A DNA stretch of 64,000 bases from Bacteroidaceae bacterium (GCA_017555585.1 JAFZGA010000009.1:37155-101154), one strand, 5' to 3'; numbered from the stretch's first letter, positions 9,163-18,986 are shown. Notes: generated by a model from the sequence alone, not told the origin. A program made the numbers and translations.

Positions 9163-9999
9163 TCAATTACGTTTACGGAACTCACTCGGTGTCATACCGG
9201 TCATTCTCTTATAGTATCGGCTGAAATATGATTGACTGGGGAAATTATACTCATCAGCCAATTCCTGAATACTTTTTGATGTATACGAAAGTTCATATTT
9301 CAACCTTGCAGACACGGCTGAATCAATAATTTCCTTAGCAGTATGATGTGATACATCGTTGCACACCTCATTGAGATAACCGCTGCTCACTCCCAGCTCG
9401 TTAGCATAGAACAGGACCTCGCGTGAAACAGAGTGCGATTCCACCAATGTCTTTATAAAGAGGCGGAAAAGTTCCTTCTTGCGTGACACATATTCATGTA
9501 GTTGTATATCATGCTCACTACAACTTTCATAGAACTGCTGCTGTATATAGAAGAGCGAAGCCACCTGCTTTATTACAACCTGCTCAAAACGTTCCTCATC
9601 CAACAAAGTTGAAGCTCTTTTTATAAGTTCAAATGTTGTCTCGATTATCTTCAGATACTCTTCATTGAAATATATCAATGGATTTTTCTTCACATAATCA
9701 TAATGACTCATTTTAAGTTCGGCAATTATCGGTGTAAACAGAGTTACAGGCAATACAAGAGCCTGAGACTTGAAGTCACTGCTACCGCCTTTAAAAACGA
9801 CAATATCGTAGGGAGCTATAGACAAAAAGCCGTTAGCTTTCAAAGTATAGGTCACATAATTAATTTCAACACTAACCTCACCACTCTTACACAACAGAAG
9901 TATGAGATTATTGCATTTTACAGGTTTTATATAAAACTGATCTATACCATGTTCTATAATTGAAATCTTATTTAAATCAATTTTATTTAGCACTTGCAT
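9163..9999 (-). CDS. AraC-family transcriptional regulator
   Basis: A 278-aa regulator with an N-terminal cupin-like sensor region (about residues 1-150) and a C-terminal double helix-turn-helix: VLFYANELGVSSGYLNEVC, then IQELADEYNFPSQSYFSRYYKRMTG-type second helix pair ending in TPSEFRKR. I chose the ATG at 9999. A TTG seven codons upstream would overlap the -7 promoter element (TAAATTTG, 10018-10025). The effector and targets are unknown. Downstream is the radical SAM gene; divergent to it lies the lipoprotein pair at 10.4-12 kb, which could be a target (inference). Confidence 0.85.
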   Translation of the reverse strand: MQVLNKIDLNKISIIEHGIDQFYIKPVKCNNLILLLCKSGEVSVEINYVTYTLKANGFLSIAPYDIVVFKGGSSDFKSQALVLPVTLFTPIIAELKMSHYDYVKKNPLIYFNEEYLKIIETTFELIKRASTLLDEERFEQVVIKQVASLFYIQQQFYESCSEHDIQLHEYVSRKKELFRLFIKTLVESHSVSREVLFYANELGVSSGYLNEVCNDVSHHTAKEIIDSAVSARLKYELSYTSKSIQELADEYNFPSQSYFSRYYKRMTGMTPSEFRKRN

Positions 10000-10017
10000 A
10001 ATTCTTAGATTTTGGAA

Positions 10018-10025
10018 CAAATTTA
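10018..10025 (-). promoter_or_regulatory. -7 element of the AraC gene
   Basis: TAAATTTG on the minus strand, a full match to TAnnTTTG, ends 18 bp before the chosen ATG. A TTTG -33 element is not clear; the nearest is ATTG at 10046-10049, 20 bp away. Confidence 0.5.
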
Positions 10026-10370
10026 ATAAAAATAGATATTAAAACCAATAGTTTACCATGGAAAAGGACAACCACAAATAAACAATGAAATAAACACGAC
10101 CTTTTAAATACACCACGACAGAAAATCTGCTATGGTTTTATCAGCAAAGAAAAGAAATTCATCACAATATATTTTTTTGCATTTATCAATGATTAAATCA
10201 GTTGATTGCATTATTCAATCATTGTATAAATCCGTTTTTTTAAAAAATTACATACGTATCTATTGTAGACAATTATTAACGCAAAAGGAAGTGTTTTTTG
10301 ACACAAAACATCTATTTTTGGAAAAATTATATAAAATATCTTATTATTAACCTATTAATTTACCAAAGAG
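10026..10370. other. AT-rich gap before the lipoprotein pair
   Basis: 345 bp, strongly A/T-rich. A 72-codon reading frame at 10132-10350 lacks a recognisable ribosome-binding site or any family feature, and I do not call it. TATTTTTG at 10313-10320 matches TAnnTTTG and could be the -7 element for the gene at 10371. Nothing else is recognised. Confidence 0.5.
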
Positions 10371-10847
10371 ATGAAAAAGTCATTTTTTCTTATTGCAACA
10401 GTATTGTTGATTACAGCATGTTCAACCGTTACACAGACATCGAGAACAATTACAACTCCTTCAGCACTTCTTTCTGCAACCGTAGCAGAGCTTTATCCAA
10501 GCGAAGAGCGTTACAGCATGAGAGTAGACATTCCACGTGGTGTATATCGCGGTGGTGAAGAAAACTCCAAGAACTATGCAGAATATCAGCTTCTTGAGAA
10601 AATCAAGAAAGAGACCGGTGTGACATACGACATGTTGGCAGATGCAGAATACACAGTATCAAAAGAAAGTTTCTTGTTCTACAAGAACATCGATTACATT
10701 ATTGTATCAGGCCGCCCTGCTACATTGAATAACTTCCACTCACTCAACGACAGTGTATGGTGCAACCCTGTATTCCGCGCATGCTACGACAATGATGTAG
10801 ACAACACATCAAGCAACAAAGGCGGCTTGCTGAACATATTCAAATAA
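10371..10847 (+). CDS. Lipoprotein of unknown function, paralogue of the next gene's N-domain
   Basis: 158 aa. A signal peptide ends in a lipobox (LITAC), giving a lipidated Cys near residue 17. The mature part runs QTSRTITTPS, then GGEENSKNYAEYQLLEKIKKE, DADAEYTV-like and VSGRPATLNNFHSLNDSV. The same blocks recur in the same order in the gene 9 bp downstream, so the two arose by duplication of one domain of about 110 residues. I do not recognise the family. The protein is probably anchored in the periplasm or outer membrane and co-expressed with its neighbour. The C-terminus (CYDNDVDNTSSNKGG) looks unstructured. Confidence 0.8.
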   Translation: MKKSFFLIATVLLITACSTVTQTSRTITTPSALLSATVAELYPSEERYSMRVDIPRGVYRGGEENSKNYAEYQLLEKIKKETGVTYDMLADAEYTVSKESFLFYKNIDYIIVSGRPATLNNFHSLNDSVWCNPVFRACYDNDVDNTSSNKGGLLNIFK

Positions 10848-10856
10848 TTTTTACTT

Positions 10857-11969
10857 ATGAAAAGAAAAATAGGTATTATAGCTCTTTCTGCCATAATGCT
10901 TACATCATGTCAAACATTGGTACAGACATCGAGGAACATCCAAACAGGTTCGTCGATGAACAGTATCACATTGGCAGACCTTGACGTATCTGACAAACGC
11001 GAATCGCACACAATATCATATGTCACCAAAGCCATGCAAAAAGGTGGTGAAGAGAATGTGAAGCGTATTGCTGAAGGAAAAATTCTGGAAGAAGCTAAAG
11101 CAGACATACTTGTTGAGCCACGTTATCACGTAGTAAAAAAACGCAAGTTGTTCGGTGGTTCGAAAATCACATCCATTACAGTCAGTGGACGTCCTGCATA
11201 CTTCACCAATTTCCGTACCATTGACGATTCGATTCTTTTTCGGCCACAAAATCCAGCAGAAAGAGGTAGAGTCCATCGCGCTGTGTACAAAAGCAGTTAC
11301 ACAAAGAACGATATCACTCCATCAAAGAACAATCGCATTCTGGACAAGAAGAGATTCATTTCTTTAGGTTTGGGAGTAATGACAGCAAACAGTAATGCAA
11401 TGTATAATAACGACAAAATGTTTGCATACGACCTTTCTTATGTAAAATGGAGACCCATAAGCAAAAACAAGCGTTGGCAATATGGTTTTGAAATCGGTTT
11501 TACTTCGCAAGGCTGCAATGCAGAGTGCGACAAAACGATCTATGATAACCTTGAGAACCTGGATTTCGGATATTTAGAAACTGCAGGAAATTATAACTAT
11601 AAAGATTATTACCGTCCATACTCTTATGATATATACCATTGCTATGAATATGTACACAATCTGTACATGGTTCCATTCCAATTTGCATATATGCATGAGA
11701 TAGGAAATAATTTTGCAATAGGCTTGCATGCAGGTCCATCTATTGCTTTATCCTACGCAAATTCAGACGGCAAGTGGTTCAATGCAGGCAGTGACGGTTA
11801 TTTCTGGGATTTGTTTAACGCAGGTGTAAAAGGCGGTTGCCAGTTCCGATACAAAAAACTCATGTTAGACATATGTGTACAGAGCTGCTTTTTGCCCCAA
11901 TGGAGATTCCATATAGAAGATTCGAGCACACGCACAGCAGTAACATTCAATTTCGGTTACGCATTCTAA
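10857..11969 (+). CDS. Lipoprotein N-domain fused to a probable outer-membrane beta-barrel
   Basis: 370 aa. It has a signal peptide with lipobox (MLTSC) and then a domain of about 110 residues matching the preceding gene: QTSRNIQTGS, GGEENVKRIAEGKILEEAK, VSGRPAYFTNFRTIDDSI. From about residue 160 the sequence changes to alternating aromatic/polar strands (RFISLGLGVMT, WQYGFEIGFTSQG, FAIGLHAGPSIALSY, GGCQFRYKKLMLDICVQ) and ends in Phe (FNFGYAF). This is typical of small outer-membrane barrels of about eight strands. A lipidated domain followed by a barrel is unusual. Function unknown; it is probably a surface or envelope protein acting with the 158-aa partner. Confidence 0.78.
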   Translation: MKRKIGIIALSAIMLTSCQTLVQTSRNIQTGSSMNSITLADLDVSDKRESHTISYVTKAMQKGGEENVKRIAEGKILEEAKADILVEPRYHVVKKRKLFGGSKITSITVSGRPAYFTNFRTIDDSILFRPQNPAERGRVHRAVYKSSYTKNDITPSKNNRILDKKRFISLGLGVMTANSNAMYNNDKMFAYDLSYVKWRPISKNKRWQYGFEIGFTSQGCNAECDKTIYDNLENLDFGYLETAGNYNYKDYYRPYSYDIYHCYEYVHNLYMVPFQFAYMHEIGNNFAIGLHAGPSIALSYANSDGKWFNAGSDGYFWDLFNAGVKGGCQFRYKKLMLDICVQSCFLPQWRFHIEDSSTRTAVTFNFGYAF

Positions 11970-11988
11970 AAGAATCCTATCATTACAT

Positions 11989-12020
11989 AAAAAATGGAAA
12001 CGTTGACGTTTCCATTTTTT
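11989..12020. terminator. Bidirectional terminator between barrel gene and MBL gene
   Basis: 14-bp perfect arms (11989-12002, 12007-12020) around TTGA, with six A residues at one end and six T residues at the other, so both strands get a U-run. The right arm overlaps the stop codon of the convergent MBL-fold gene. Confidence 0.85.
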
Positions 12021-12780
12021 ATATCTCTACCTCCAATCCATCATAAGCAAGATGCACTCCGGGAGGCAAACACTTCTCAAATTTCGCATGCAGGCCAATA
12101 TGATGCATCAGGTGCGTGAAATAGACCTCGCGAGGTTTGATTTTTTTTATTATATCAAATGCCTCAAGTACAGTCTGATGTGTCTTGTGAGGTTTTGAGA
12201 AACGCAATGCATTGATAACAAGCACCTCTACCCCATGCAATTTTTCAAGTTCTGAAGGCTCAATGTAACTCATATCGGTTATATATGCAAGATTACCGAA
12301 ACGAAAGGCCGTTATCGCCATCATACCATGAAATACACGGATAGGCATTACATCAACTGAGCCGACCTTGAACGGTGTTGAATGATCTACAGGCACTACC
12401 GAAATATTTGCAACACCAGGATATTTCACTTTATAGAAACAATATGGGAACATGGAGTGTATCTGCATTTCTGTTTCACGATCGGCATATATAGGCAATT
12501 CCCCGGCACGTGTATAAGGACGCAGATCGTCAATACCTACAAGATGGTCGTAATGCTTATGTGTCATCAGCACAGCATCTATCCTGCTTACATCAGCACG
12601 TAACATCTGCAATCGGAAATCAGGGCCACAGTCTATCAGGATCGTTGTGTCACCGGCTTCAAGCAAAGCCGAACAGCGCAAACGCACATCACGAGGATCG
12701 GACGATGTACATACCTCACATTTACATCCGATTTCGGGCACTCCGGTAGATGTTCCTGTTCCTAAGAAAGTAAGTTTCAT
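12019..12780 (-). CDS. MBL-fold metallo-hydrolase (PhnP-like)
   Basis: A 253-aa metallo-beta-lactamase-fold enzyme. The start TFLGTGTSTGVPEIGCKCEVC carries the PhnP-type Cys cluster (C19, C21, C24), which in PhnP binds a structural metal. The metal-binding HxHxDH is H74-x-H76-x-D78-H79 (THKHYDH). Later ligands are probably in VDHS, ITDMSY and THLMHH. PhnP is a cyclic ribose phosphodiesterase, but no phosphonate genes are nearby, so the substrate here is open. It starts 4 bp after murB ends and is the last gene of the trhA-murB-MBL operon. Confidence 0.85.
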   Translation of the reverse strand: MKLTFLGTGTSTGVPEIGCKCEVCTSSDPRDVRLRCSALLEAGDTTILIDCGPDFRLQMLRADVSRIDAVLMTHKHYDHLVGIDDLRPYTRAGELPIYADRETEMQIHSMFPYCFYKVKYPGVANISVVPVDHSTPFKVGSVDVMPIRVFHGMMAITAFRFGNLAYITDMSYIEPSELEKLHGVEVLVINALRFSKPHKTHQTVLEAFDIIKKIKPREVYFTHLMHHIGLHAKFEKCLPPGVHLAYDGLEVEI

Positions 12781-12784
12781 ATCA

Positions 12785-13795
12785 TTATCCTATTACATTT
12801 ACCTCCATATTCAGTTCCACACCGAATTTCTCTTTTACCGAAGCAACTACCGCAGATGCAAAATCAAGCACATCCCTACCTGTTGCACCACCGCGGTTTA
12901 TCACCACCAAAGCCTGATGCTTATACACACCAACATGTTCATGTGGGGTTTCCTTCCAGCCACACTGCTCAATAAGCCAACCGGCAGATAACTTTACATT
13001 GCCACAAGTCAATGGGTATTGTGGCATTGCAGGATACTCCTTTACAAGAGCTTCTGCAACCTCCGCAGGAACAATAGGGTTCATGAAGAAACTGCCGGCA
13101 CTGCCTATCCTGTCAGGAGAAGGCAACTTGGCTTCACGTATTTCGCATACTGCCTTGCGTACATTCGCAAGGGTTGCTCCACCCAGTAGCCCAACCTTTT
13201 CGCTAAGATTGCCGTATGTGAGTTTGAATGTAGGATTCTTTGAGAGACGGTATGTAACATGTGTTATAATATGCTTGCCCTTTTCTGCCGCCTTGAATAT
13301 GCTGTGACGATAAGAAAAACAGCAGTCATCATGCAAGAACTCCTGGCAGAGAGCATCGCTCAATCTCACTGTTTCGACCTTAGCAATGAGTTCACCGGCT
13401 TCTACACCATACGCACCGACATTCTGTACTGCACTTGCGCCAACTTCACCGGGTATTGCAGAAAGATTTTCCAGACCACCCCATCCCTGTTCTACCGTAT
13501 ATGCTACCAGCGCATCCCAATTGACACCGCTACCTACACGCAAAAGCAAATAATTGTCATCTTCTTCAACCACCTGCATCCCCATTATTGCAGAGTGCAG
13601 TATTGTACCGTTGTAATCATTTACAAAAAGCAGGTTGCTTCCACCGCCGATGACAAACGAGCGACCATCATAGCCTTCGCCAAGAAAACCGACAATATCA
13701 TCAACCGATGAGAACTCAACAAATTGGTTGGCTGTAGCCTCTATTCCAAATGTATTGTGCGAAAGAAGTGAATATCTATTGAATTGCTTTATCAT
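12785..13795 (-). CDS. murB: UDP-N-acetylenolpyruvoylglucosamine reductase
   Basis: FAD enzyme that reduces UDP-GlcNAc-enolpyruvate to UDP-MurNAc for peptidoglycan. FAD-binding signs are FVIGGGSNLLF, GLENLSAIPGEVGAS and QNVGAYGVE. The catalytic Ser sits in GSAGSFFMNP, and FSYRHSIFK supplies the conserved Tyr/Arg. The reading frame extends 14 codons upstream, but the ATG at 13795 (MIKQFNRYSLL) is preferred. It overlaps the stop of the upstream gene as ATGA, implying translational coupling, and gives a normal length of 336 aa. Confidence 0.94.
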   Translation of the reverse strand: MIKQFNRYSLLSHNTFGIEATANQFVEFSSVDDIVGFLGEGYDGRSFVIGGGSNLLFVNDYNGTILHSAIMGMQVVEEDDNYLLLRVGSGVNWDALVAYTVEQGWGGLENLSAIPGEVGASAVQNVGAYGVEAGELIAKVETVRLSDALCQEFLHDDCCFSYRHSIFKAAEKGKHIITHVTYRLSKNPTFKLTYGNLSEKVGLLGGATLANVRKAVCEIREAKLPSPDRIGSAGSFFMNPIVPAEVAEALVKEYPAMPQYPLTCGNVKLSAGWLIEQCGWKETPHEHVGVYKHQALVVINRGGATGRDVLDFASAVVASVKEKFGVELNMEVNVIG

Positions 13796-14454
13796 AAAAT
13801 TCCGTTTATCACATACCACATTGCAATCATGTGACATATTGTACCCAACAAAACAAAGAAGTGGAATACCGTATGGATATATTTCACTTTGTGGAAACTA
13901 TAGAACACCGCACCGGTGATATATGCAACACCCTCGCCTACAACCCACAGGAACACCGGCAGAGCAACTGCATCATAAAACTGCTTTGTTGCAACAAGAA
14001 TAGTCAATCCCATAAGGACATAACATACCGTTTCCAATATATTGTGTTTCTTAAGGCTATACAGGCTCAACGACGTACCGACAATGGCACATACCCAACA
14101 GAAGATGAATATACCCCATCCCCAATAGCCGGTGTCGCGCATGGCAATTATTGTTATTGGCGAATAGCTTCCTGCAATATGCCAATATATTGCAGAATGG
14201 TCGAGTTTGCGGAGTGTCTTGCGCCATTTGCTTTCGGATGGACAAGCGTGATACAGCGTAGAGAACACGTATGATGACAACATACCGAACATATACAGCA
14301 ACACACTCGCCAAATCCCATGCGTCACCACCTCTTGCAATAACCTCTTTGATGAAAATAGCACTGACGATGATGCCACCAACTATTCCTACCGAGTGAGA
14401 AATGGCATTCCATCTCTCCTCCTCTACCGTGTATGTTTTTGTATCGTTGCCCAT
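13792..14454 (-). CDS. TrhA/hemolysin III-family membrane protein (PAQR-like)
   Basis: A 220-aa protein with about seven membrane segments and the conserved residues of the hemolysin III/PAQR superfamily: EERWNAISHSVG at the N-terminus, STLYHACPSE after the second segment, DHSAIYWHIAGSY, and the C-terminal HTVFHFFVLLGTICH with the putative metal-binding His residues. The bacterial homologue TrhA is linked to membrane lipid homeostasis. It is the first gene of an operon with murB and the MBL hydrolase. A TATCTTTG element at 14462-14469 lies 7 bp upstream of the start, so any leader would be very short. Confidence 0.88.
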   Translation of the reverse strand: MGNDTKTYTVEEERWNAISHSVGIVGGIIVSAIFIKEVIARGGDAWDLASVLLYMFGMLSSYVFSTLYHACPSESKWRKTLRKLDHSAIYWHIAGSYSPITIIAMRDTGYWGWGIFIFCWVCAIVGTSLSLYSLKKHNILETVCYVLMGLTILVATKQFYDAVALPVFLWVVGEGVAYITGAVFYSFHKVKYIHTVFHFFVLLGTICHMIAMWYVINGIL

Positions 14455-14461
14455 GATTTTT

Positions 14462-14469
14462 CAAAGATA
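14462..14469 (-). promoter_or_regulatory. -7 element of the trhA-murB operon
   Basis: TATCTTTG on the minus strand matches TAnnTTTG exactly. No good TTTG is visible about 20 bp upstream of it. Its closeness to the ATG at 14454 would give an almost leaderless mRNA if it is used. Confidence 0.4.
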
Positions 14470-14535
14470 CGCTAAATTTATTTACTTTTACTTTTAATTG
14501 TGTTTAATTAAACTTAATACATGGAATTTATGTAC

Positions 14536-14573
14536 AAAAAAAACGCCCTTGCCAAAGCAAGAGCGTTTTTTTT
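14536..14573 (-). terminator. Terminator of the glycogen operon
   Basis: Downstream of the phosphorylase gene on the minus strand: AACGCTCTTGC, loop TTTG, GCAAGGGCGTT with one wobble pair, then eight T residues. A standard intrinsic terminator. Confidence 0.85.
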
Positions 14574-14591
14574 AATATTATGTGGTATGGA

Positions 14592-17156
14592 TTAAGCGAA
14601 CCACTTAACGTATGCGAAGTCCATACGGTGAGGAAGTTCCTCATGGTTAGGATACATACGGAATGCAATCTTGAATGCACCGGCGTTTGTAGGAGCGATC
14701 TCAGCACCGAATGTAAAGATGTTACCCTCGCGCTTAACAACCTCCAAAGGATATGTTGCAAATACAGTCTCGTGACCCTTAGCATCAGTATCCAATACTA
14801 CAAGTTCTATAGCTACTGCATTGTCAAGACCCTTCTCGTCAACCTTGATTGAAACGTTGTACTTCTCACCAGCAGACATTGCACCGTTTAAGAAGTCCTG
14901 TGCACCCTCTACAGAAAGAACCTCAACTGCGTTCCACTTGGCTGCAACCTCTTCCTTCCATTTAGCAAGCTCACGAACAACCTTTGAATCGTTTGCAACA
15001 AGATGGTGATAACGCTCTGCCTGCTTGCAGTAGAACTTGCTGTAGTAGTCATCGAGCTGACGCTTCATTGTGAAGTGAGGAGCAACCTCTGCGATAGACT
15101 TCTTGATGCAAGCAACCCACTCGTCTGAATAAGCCTTGTCACCACGGTTGTAATATATTGGAAGAATCTCGTTCTCAAGCAATGTATAGATTGTAGCGGC
15201 ATCGAGCTGATCCTGGAACTCTTGGTTCTGGTATGTACGCTCCTCTTTCAATGCCCAACCTGCACCGGGTTTGTAACCCTCGCACCACCAACCATCGAGA
15301 ACCGAGAAGTTGAGGACACCGTTCATAAGAGCCTTCTCACCTGATGTACCTGATGCCTCGAGAGGACGTGTAGGAGTATTCATCCAGATATCAACACCTG
15401 ATACGAGCAACTTAGCAAGATCCATATCGTAGTTCTCAAGGAAGATGATCTTACCTACGAACTCAGGACGGCGTGATACCTCGATAATCTTCTTGATCAA
15501 GCCCTGACCGGCACCATCGTGTGGGTGAGCCTTACCAGCGAACAAGAACTGGATTGGACGCTCAGGGTTGTTCAACAACTTAGCAAGACGGTCAAGATCT
15601 GTAAAGAGAAGGTGAGCACGCTTGTAAGTAGCGAAACGACGAGCGAAACCGATAACAAGTGCATCCGGATTAATCTTCTTAACAACGTCAACGATACGCA
15701 TTGGGTCACCCTGGTTCTTCAACCACTCTTCGCTGAATGCCTTCTTGATGTAGTCGATAAGCATCTTCTTGCGAGCGATACGTGTATTCCAGATAGTCTC
15801 GTTAGATATCTTATCGATTGCGTGCCAGATATCCTCGTTTGACTGGTCGTTGATGAAGTTTGCATCGAAGTTCTCCTTGTAGAGCTTGTCCCACTCAGGA
15901 GCAACCCATGTAGGATAGTGAACACCGTTAGTTACATAACCAACGTGGTTCTCCTCTGGGAAGTAACCTTTCCAAATTTCAGCAAACATAGACTTAGAAA
16001 CCTTACCGTGGAGACGGCTAACACCGTTGATTTCCTGGCAAGTGTTGCAAGCGAATGTTGACATACAGAAACGCTCGTTTTTGTCACCTGCGTTGATACG
16101 ACCAAGGTTCATCAAGTCGTCCCAAGTGATGTTGAGCTGGCTTGCATAACCTCTCATGTACTTACCGAAGAGAGCCTCGTCGAAATAGTCGTGACCAGCA
16201 GGAACCGGAGTGTGAACTGTGTAAAGTGAGCTTGAACGTACAATCTCAAGAGCCTCTTCGTATGTGTAACCGCTCTTGATATACTGTGTCAAACGGTAGA
16301 GGTTGCAGAGTGCTGCGTGACCTTCGTTGCAGTGATAGATTTCTTTCTTGATACCCATCTTCTCCAAAGCGATCATACCACCGATACCAAGAAGAATCTC
16401 CTGCTTCAAACGGTTTTCCCAATCGCCACCATAGAGCTTGTGAGTGATTGGCTTGTCGAACTCGCTGTTCATGTCAAAGTCAGTATCGAGCAAGTAAAGA
16501 GGCACACGACCTACATTTACCTTCCATACATTTGCGTGAACATAGTAATCGATATAAGGAACGTGGATTACAAGAGGTGTAACACCATCTTCCTCGTATA
16601 CGCGCTCTATTGGGAGCTGGTTGAAGTTCTGTGCATCGTAGTTAGCGATCTGTGAGCCGTCCATTGAGAGTGACTGGCTGAAGTAACCGTAACGATACAA
16701 GAAACCAACTGCACACATATCAACATTTGAGTCAGAAGCCTCCTTCAAATAGTCACCGGCAAGAATACCAAGACCACCAGAGTAGATCTTCAACACGCTT
16801 GTCAAACCATACTCCATACAGAAGTATGCTACAGAAGGACGTTCTGCGTTTGGTTTAACGTCCATATACTTGCGGAAATCAGCATAAACGCTTGCAAGCT
16901 TATCAAGAACCTTCTTATCCTTTGAAAGTTCATCAAGTTTCTCAACGCCCAATTTCTCGAGCAAAAGAACAGGGTTACCTGCACATGCCTTGTAAAGGTC
17001 TTTGTCGAGCATAGAGAAAAGCTCTTTTGCTTCCTCATTCCATACCCACCAAAGGTTACGAGACAACTCCTCCAAGTTCTTCAAAGACTCGGGGATGTAA
17101 GATTTAACATTAACAGTTTTCCAACTTGGTTGGTTTGTGTTACTAATAGCAATCAT
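14592..17156 (-). CDS. glgP: Alpha-glucan (glycogen) phosphorylase, GT35
   Basis: Releases glucose-1-phosphate from glycogen with inorganic phosphate. At 854 aa it belongs to the short-type alpha-glucan phosphorylases. An N-terminal DUF3417-like segment ([17 protein letters not shown]) is followed by the GT35 catalytic domain, with the PLP-binding Lys in [13 protein letters not shown] and [13 protein letters not shown] nearby. The last 110 residues or so form an extra domain. It starts 29 bp after the glycogen synthase gene ends, in the same direction, and ends at a strong terminator, so synthesis and breakdown enzymes share one transcript. Confidence 0.93.
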   Translation of the reverse strand: MIAISNTNQPSWKTVNVKSYIPESLKNLEELSRNLWWVWNEEAKELFSMLDKDLYKACAGNPVLLLEKLGVEKLDELSKDKKVLDKLASVYADFRKYMDVKPNAERPSVAYFCMEYGLTSVLKIYSGGLGILAGDYLKEASDSNVDMCAVGFLYRYGYFSQSLSMDGSQIANYDAQNFNQLPIERVYEEDGVTPLVIHVPYIDYYVHANVWKVNVGRVPLYLLDTDFDMNSEFDKPITHKLYGGDWENRLKQEILLGIGGMIALEKMGIKKEIYHCNEGHAALCNLYRLTQYIKSGYTYEEALEIVRSSSLYTVHTPVPAGHDYFDEALFGKYMRGYASQLNITWDDLMNLGRINAGDKNERFCMSTFACNTCQEINGVSRLHGKVSKSMFAEIWKGYFPEENHVGYVTNGVHYPTWVAPEWDKLYKENFDANFINDQSNEDIWHAIDKISNETIWNTRIARKKMLIDYIKKAFSEEWLKNQGDPMRIVDVVKKINPDALVIGFARRFATYKRAHLLFTDLDRLAKLLNNPERPIQFLFAGKAHPHDGAGQGLIKKIIEVSRRPEFVGKIIFLENYDMDLAKLLVSGVDIWMNTPTRPLEASGTSGEKALMNGVLNFSVLDGWWCEGYKPGAGWALKEERTYQNQEFQDQLDAATIYTLLENEILPIYYNRGDKAYSDEWVACIKKSIAEVAPHFTMKRQLDDYYSKFYCKQAERYHHLVANDSKVVRELAKWKEEVAAKWNAVEVLSVEGAQDFLNGAMSAGEKYNVSIKVDEKGLDNAVAIELVVLDTDAKGHETVFATYPLEVVKREGNIFTFGAEIAPTNAGAFKIAFRMYPNHEELPHRMDFAYVKWFA

Positions 17157-17185
17157 ATTTTATTAATTAAATGAATATTTTCAAA

Positions 17186-18847
17186 TCAAATTCTCTCTTT
17201 TGCAACAGAAAGAGCAAAATCGTAAGCCTTGTAGTAATTTTTGATAAAATGCTTCCACAATGCCTTCTCGGCAAGTTTTGCAACTTTTTTGCGACAGTCT
17301 GTAACCTCTTTTTCAGAAAGCTCTGCAAAGGTACAAATTGTTTTTGTAATAACCTCAGCCGCATCAAAATAATTACTGTCATTTCTGCATATAACCTCTA
17401 CACCATCAGCGAGTTTGCCTTCACGGCCGAGTACAGAGTTCACCCACAAGCCAAAACCGGCAAGTTCCGTTGTTATTGTAGGAATGTGGAAAGCCGCACT
17501 TTCAAGCGGAGTATAACCCCATGGCTCATAGTACGAAGGATATACGCTCAAATCGTTACCGATGAGAACATCATAGTAATCCATATTGAATATACCGTCA
17601 TTGCCCTTCAGATAACAAGGGACATAGATCACCTTGACCTTATTCTTGCCACTACGGTTGTCGATACACATATTGCGTATCGAGCAAGCGATGGCATCCT
17701 CATAGAAGTTGTGCAGATTGTGTGTCAAATATGGGTTAGGCAGCGGAGTATCCCAACTTTCCTTATCCGAGTGAAGACGTTTTACAAGATCCTCACGCGC
17801 AACGTCCGACCATGCAGGAACATCGATGAACGCAACAACGTCACGACCAAGTCCCTCACAGGCATTAAGACGAGCCATTGCTTCAAGGAACATATCGATA
17901 CCCTTGTTACGCATTTCCATGCGACCGCCGATACCTATTATAATGGCATCTTCCGAAATAGTATCGCCGGTGAGAGCCTGAGCAACGCGCAGACGAGCTT
18001 TGCGTGCAGCATTTCTCTTTGCTGTAAAATTCTTGCCTACAGGCACAAAGTCCTTCTCGAAACCATTCTCAAGAATCACATCACATTCACGCTCGAGCAA
18101 CTGCTTGCACTCGCGTGCAGTAATCTCGCTTACAGTAGTAAAACAGTCGATGTTAGCAGCAGTAACCTTTTCAACCGACTGCTTTGACTCAACATTCAGC
18201 TCTGCAGCCATCTGGTCACCGTTGTAACCCTCAAAGTAATCGTACAGAGGCTTGCCGTTAGAAGCTATTGAACGGCCTATACTTGTTGCATGGGTTGTAA
18301 ATATTGTGCCCACAGCAGGCAAATGCTTCTTTACATAGAGCGCAGCGTTTCCACTTTGCCACTCATGTGCCTGAACAACAACATTACTACCCTTCTTGAT
18401 ATTTGTATTATAGAAACTTTCGATTGCCTTACCTACAGCATAACCGAAAATCATAGAATCGTCATAGTCGCCATATCCATGGAGAGAATCGACACCATAG
18501 TCGTTCCACAACTCACTATAAATGGCATCCTTATCGTCCATATAACCTGTATAATCCACAAGCACCACCTTTGGACGGCCGGGAATTTCCCAATATCCGC
18601 AACGTACAGTCATTTTGTCGTTGCAAGCTTTCTTGCGCCATGCGCTCCACAAACGCTTATCCTCTGTAAACAAAGGATTCTCTTTCTCCTTCCACAAATC
18701 CGGTCCGATATATACAGCTGTCAAACCCTCAACCTCAGACAAGGTACGAGCCTTGGTAGAAACAACAGTGTAGATACCACCGACCTTATTACAAACCTCC
18801 CAACTGATCTCAAAAAGATAATCGGGACGTAACATTTCTTTCTTCAT
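17186..18847 (-). CDS. Glycogen synthase, GT3 (animal/fungal type)
   Basis: A 553-aa glycosyltransferase that extends alpha-1,4-glucan. The N-terminus FEISWEVCNKVGGIYTVVSTKA is the GT3 signature, including the Lys/Gly-Gly donor loop. The catalytic Glu pair sits in YEPWGYTPLESAAFHIP. GT3 enzymes of eukaryotes use UDP-glucose; the bacterial donor cannot be read from the sequence. It lacks the long regulatory phosphorylation tails of the animal enzyme. It is the first gene of the operon with glgP and has a good promoter 108 bp upstream. Confidence 0.9.
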   Translation of the reverse strand: MKKEMLRPDYLFEISWEVCNKVGGIYTVVSTKARTLSEVEGLTAVYIGPDLWKEKENPLFTEDKRLWSAWRKKACNDKMTVRCGYWEIPGRPKVVLVDYTGYMDDKDAIYSELWNDYGVDSLHGYGDYDDSMIFGYAVGKAIESFYNTNIKKGSNVVVQAHEWQSGNAALYVKKHLPAVGTIFTTHATSIGRSIASNGKPLYDYFEGYNGDQMAAELNVESKQSVEKVTAANIDCFTTVSEITARECKQLLERECDVILENGFEKDFVPVGKNFTAKRNAARKARLRVAQALTGDTISEDAIIIGIGGRMEMRNKGIDMFLEAMARLNACEGLGRDVVAFIDVPAWSDVAREDLVKRLHSDKESWDTPLPNPYLTHNLHNFYEDAIACSIRNMCIDNRSGKNKVKVIYVPCYLKGNDGIFNMDYYDVLIGNDLSVYPSYYEPWGYTPLESAAFHIPTITTELAGFGLWVNSVLGREGKLADGVEVICRNDSNYFDAAEVITKTICTFAELSEKEVTDCRKKVAKLAEKALWKHFIKNYYKAYDFALSVAKERI

Positions 18848-18954
18848 TAATAATAAAACTTATAATTCTCAAAACAGCAAGGAGTTCCACTACCGAATCA
18901 CCTTATATAATATAGCAAATGGAGAGAAAGTACCCCCTCTCTCAAAATGAAGTG

Positions 18955-18986
18955 CAAAATTACAAAATTATTTTCGAATAACCAAA
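18955..18986 (-). promoter_or_regulatory. Promoter of the glycogen operon
   Basis: On the minus strand TTTG (18983-18986) and TAATTTTG (18955-18962) are 20 bp apart, an exact match to the Bacteroidetes promoter form. It gives a leader of about 100 nt before the glycogen synthase start. Confidence 0.68.

Noticed and set aside
8485-9231. 248-codon plus-strand frame opposite the radical SAM gene
   Set aside because: Antisense to a gene with an intact cysteine motif; rich in Thr/Ile/His as expected of a shadow.
10132-10350. 72-codon frame before the lipoprotein pair
   Set aside because: AT-rich, no ribosome-binding site, no domain, and it overlaps the likely promoter of the next gene.
17171-18187. 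338-codon plus-strand frame opposite glycogen synthase
   Set aside because: It is antisense to a clear GT3 synthase, with no family features and a codon pattern of a shadow frame.
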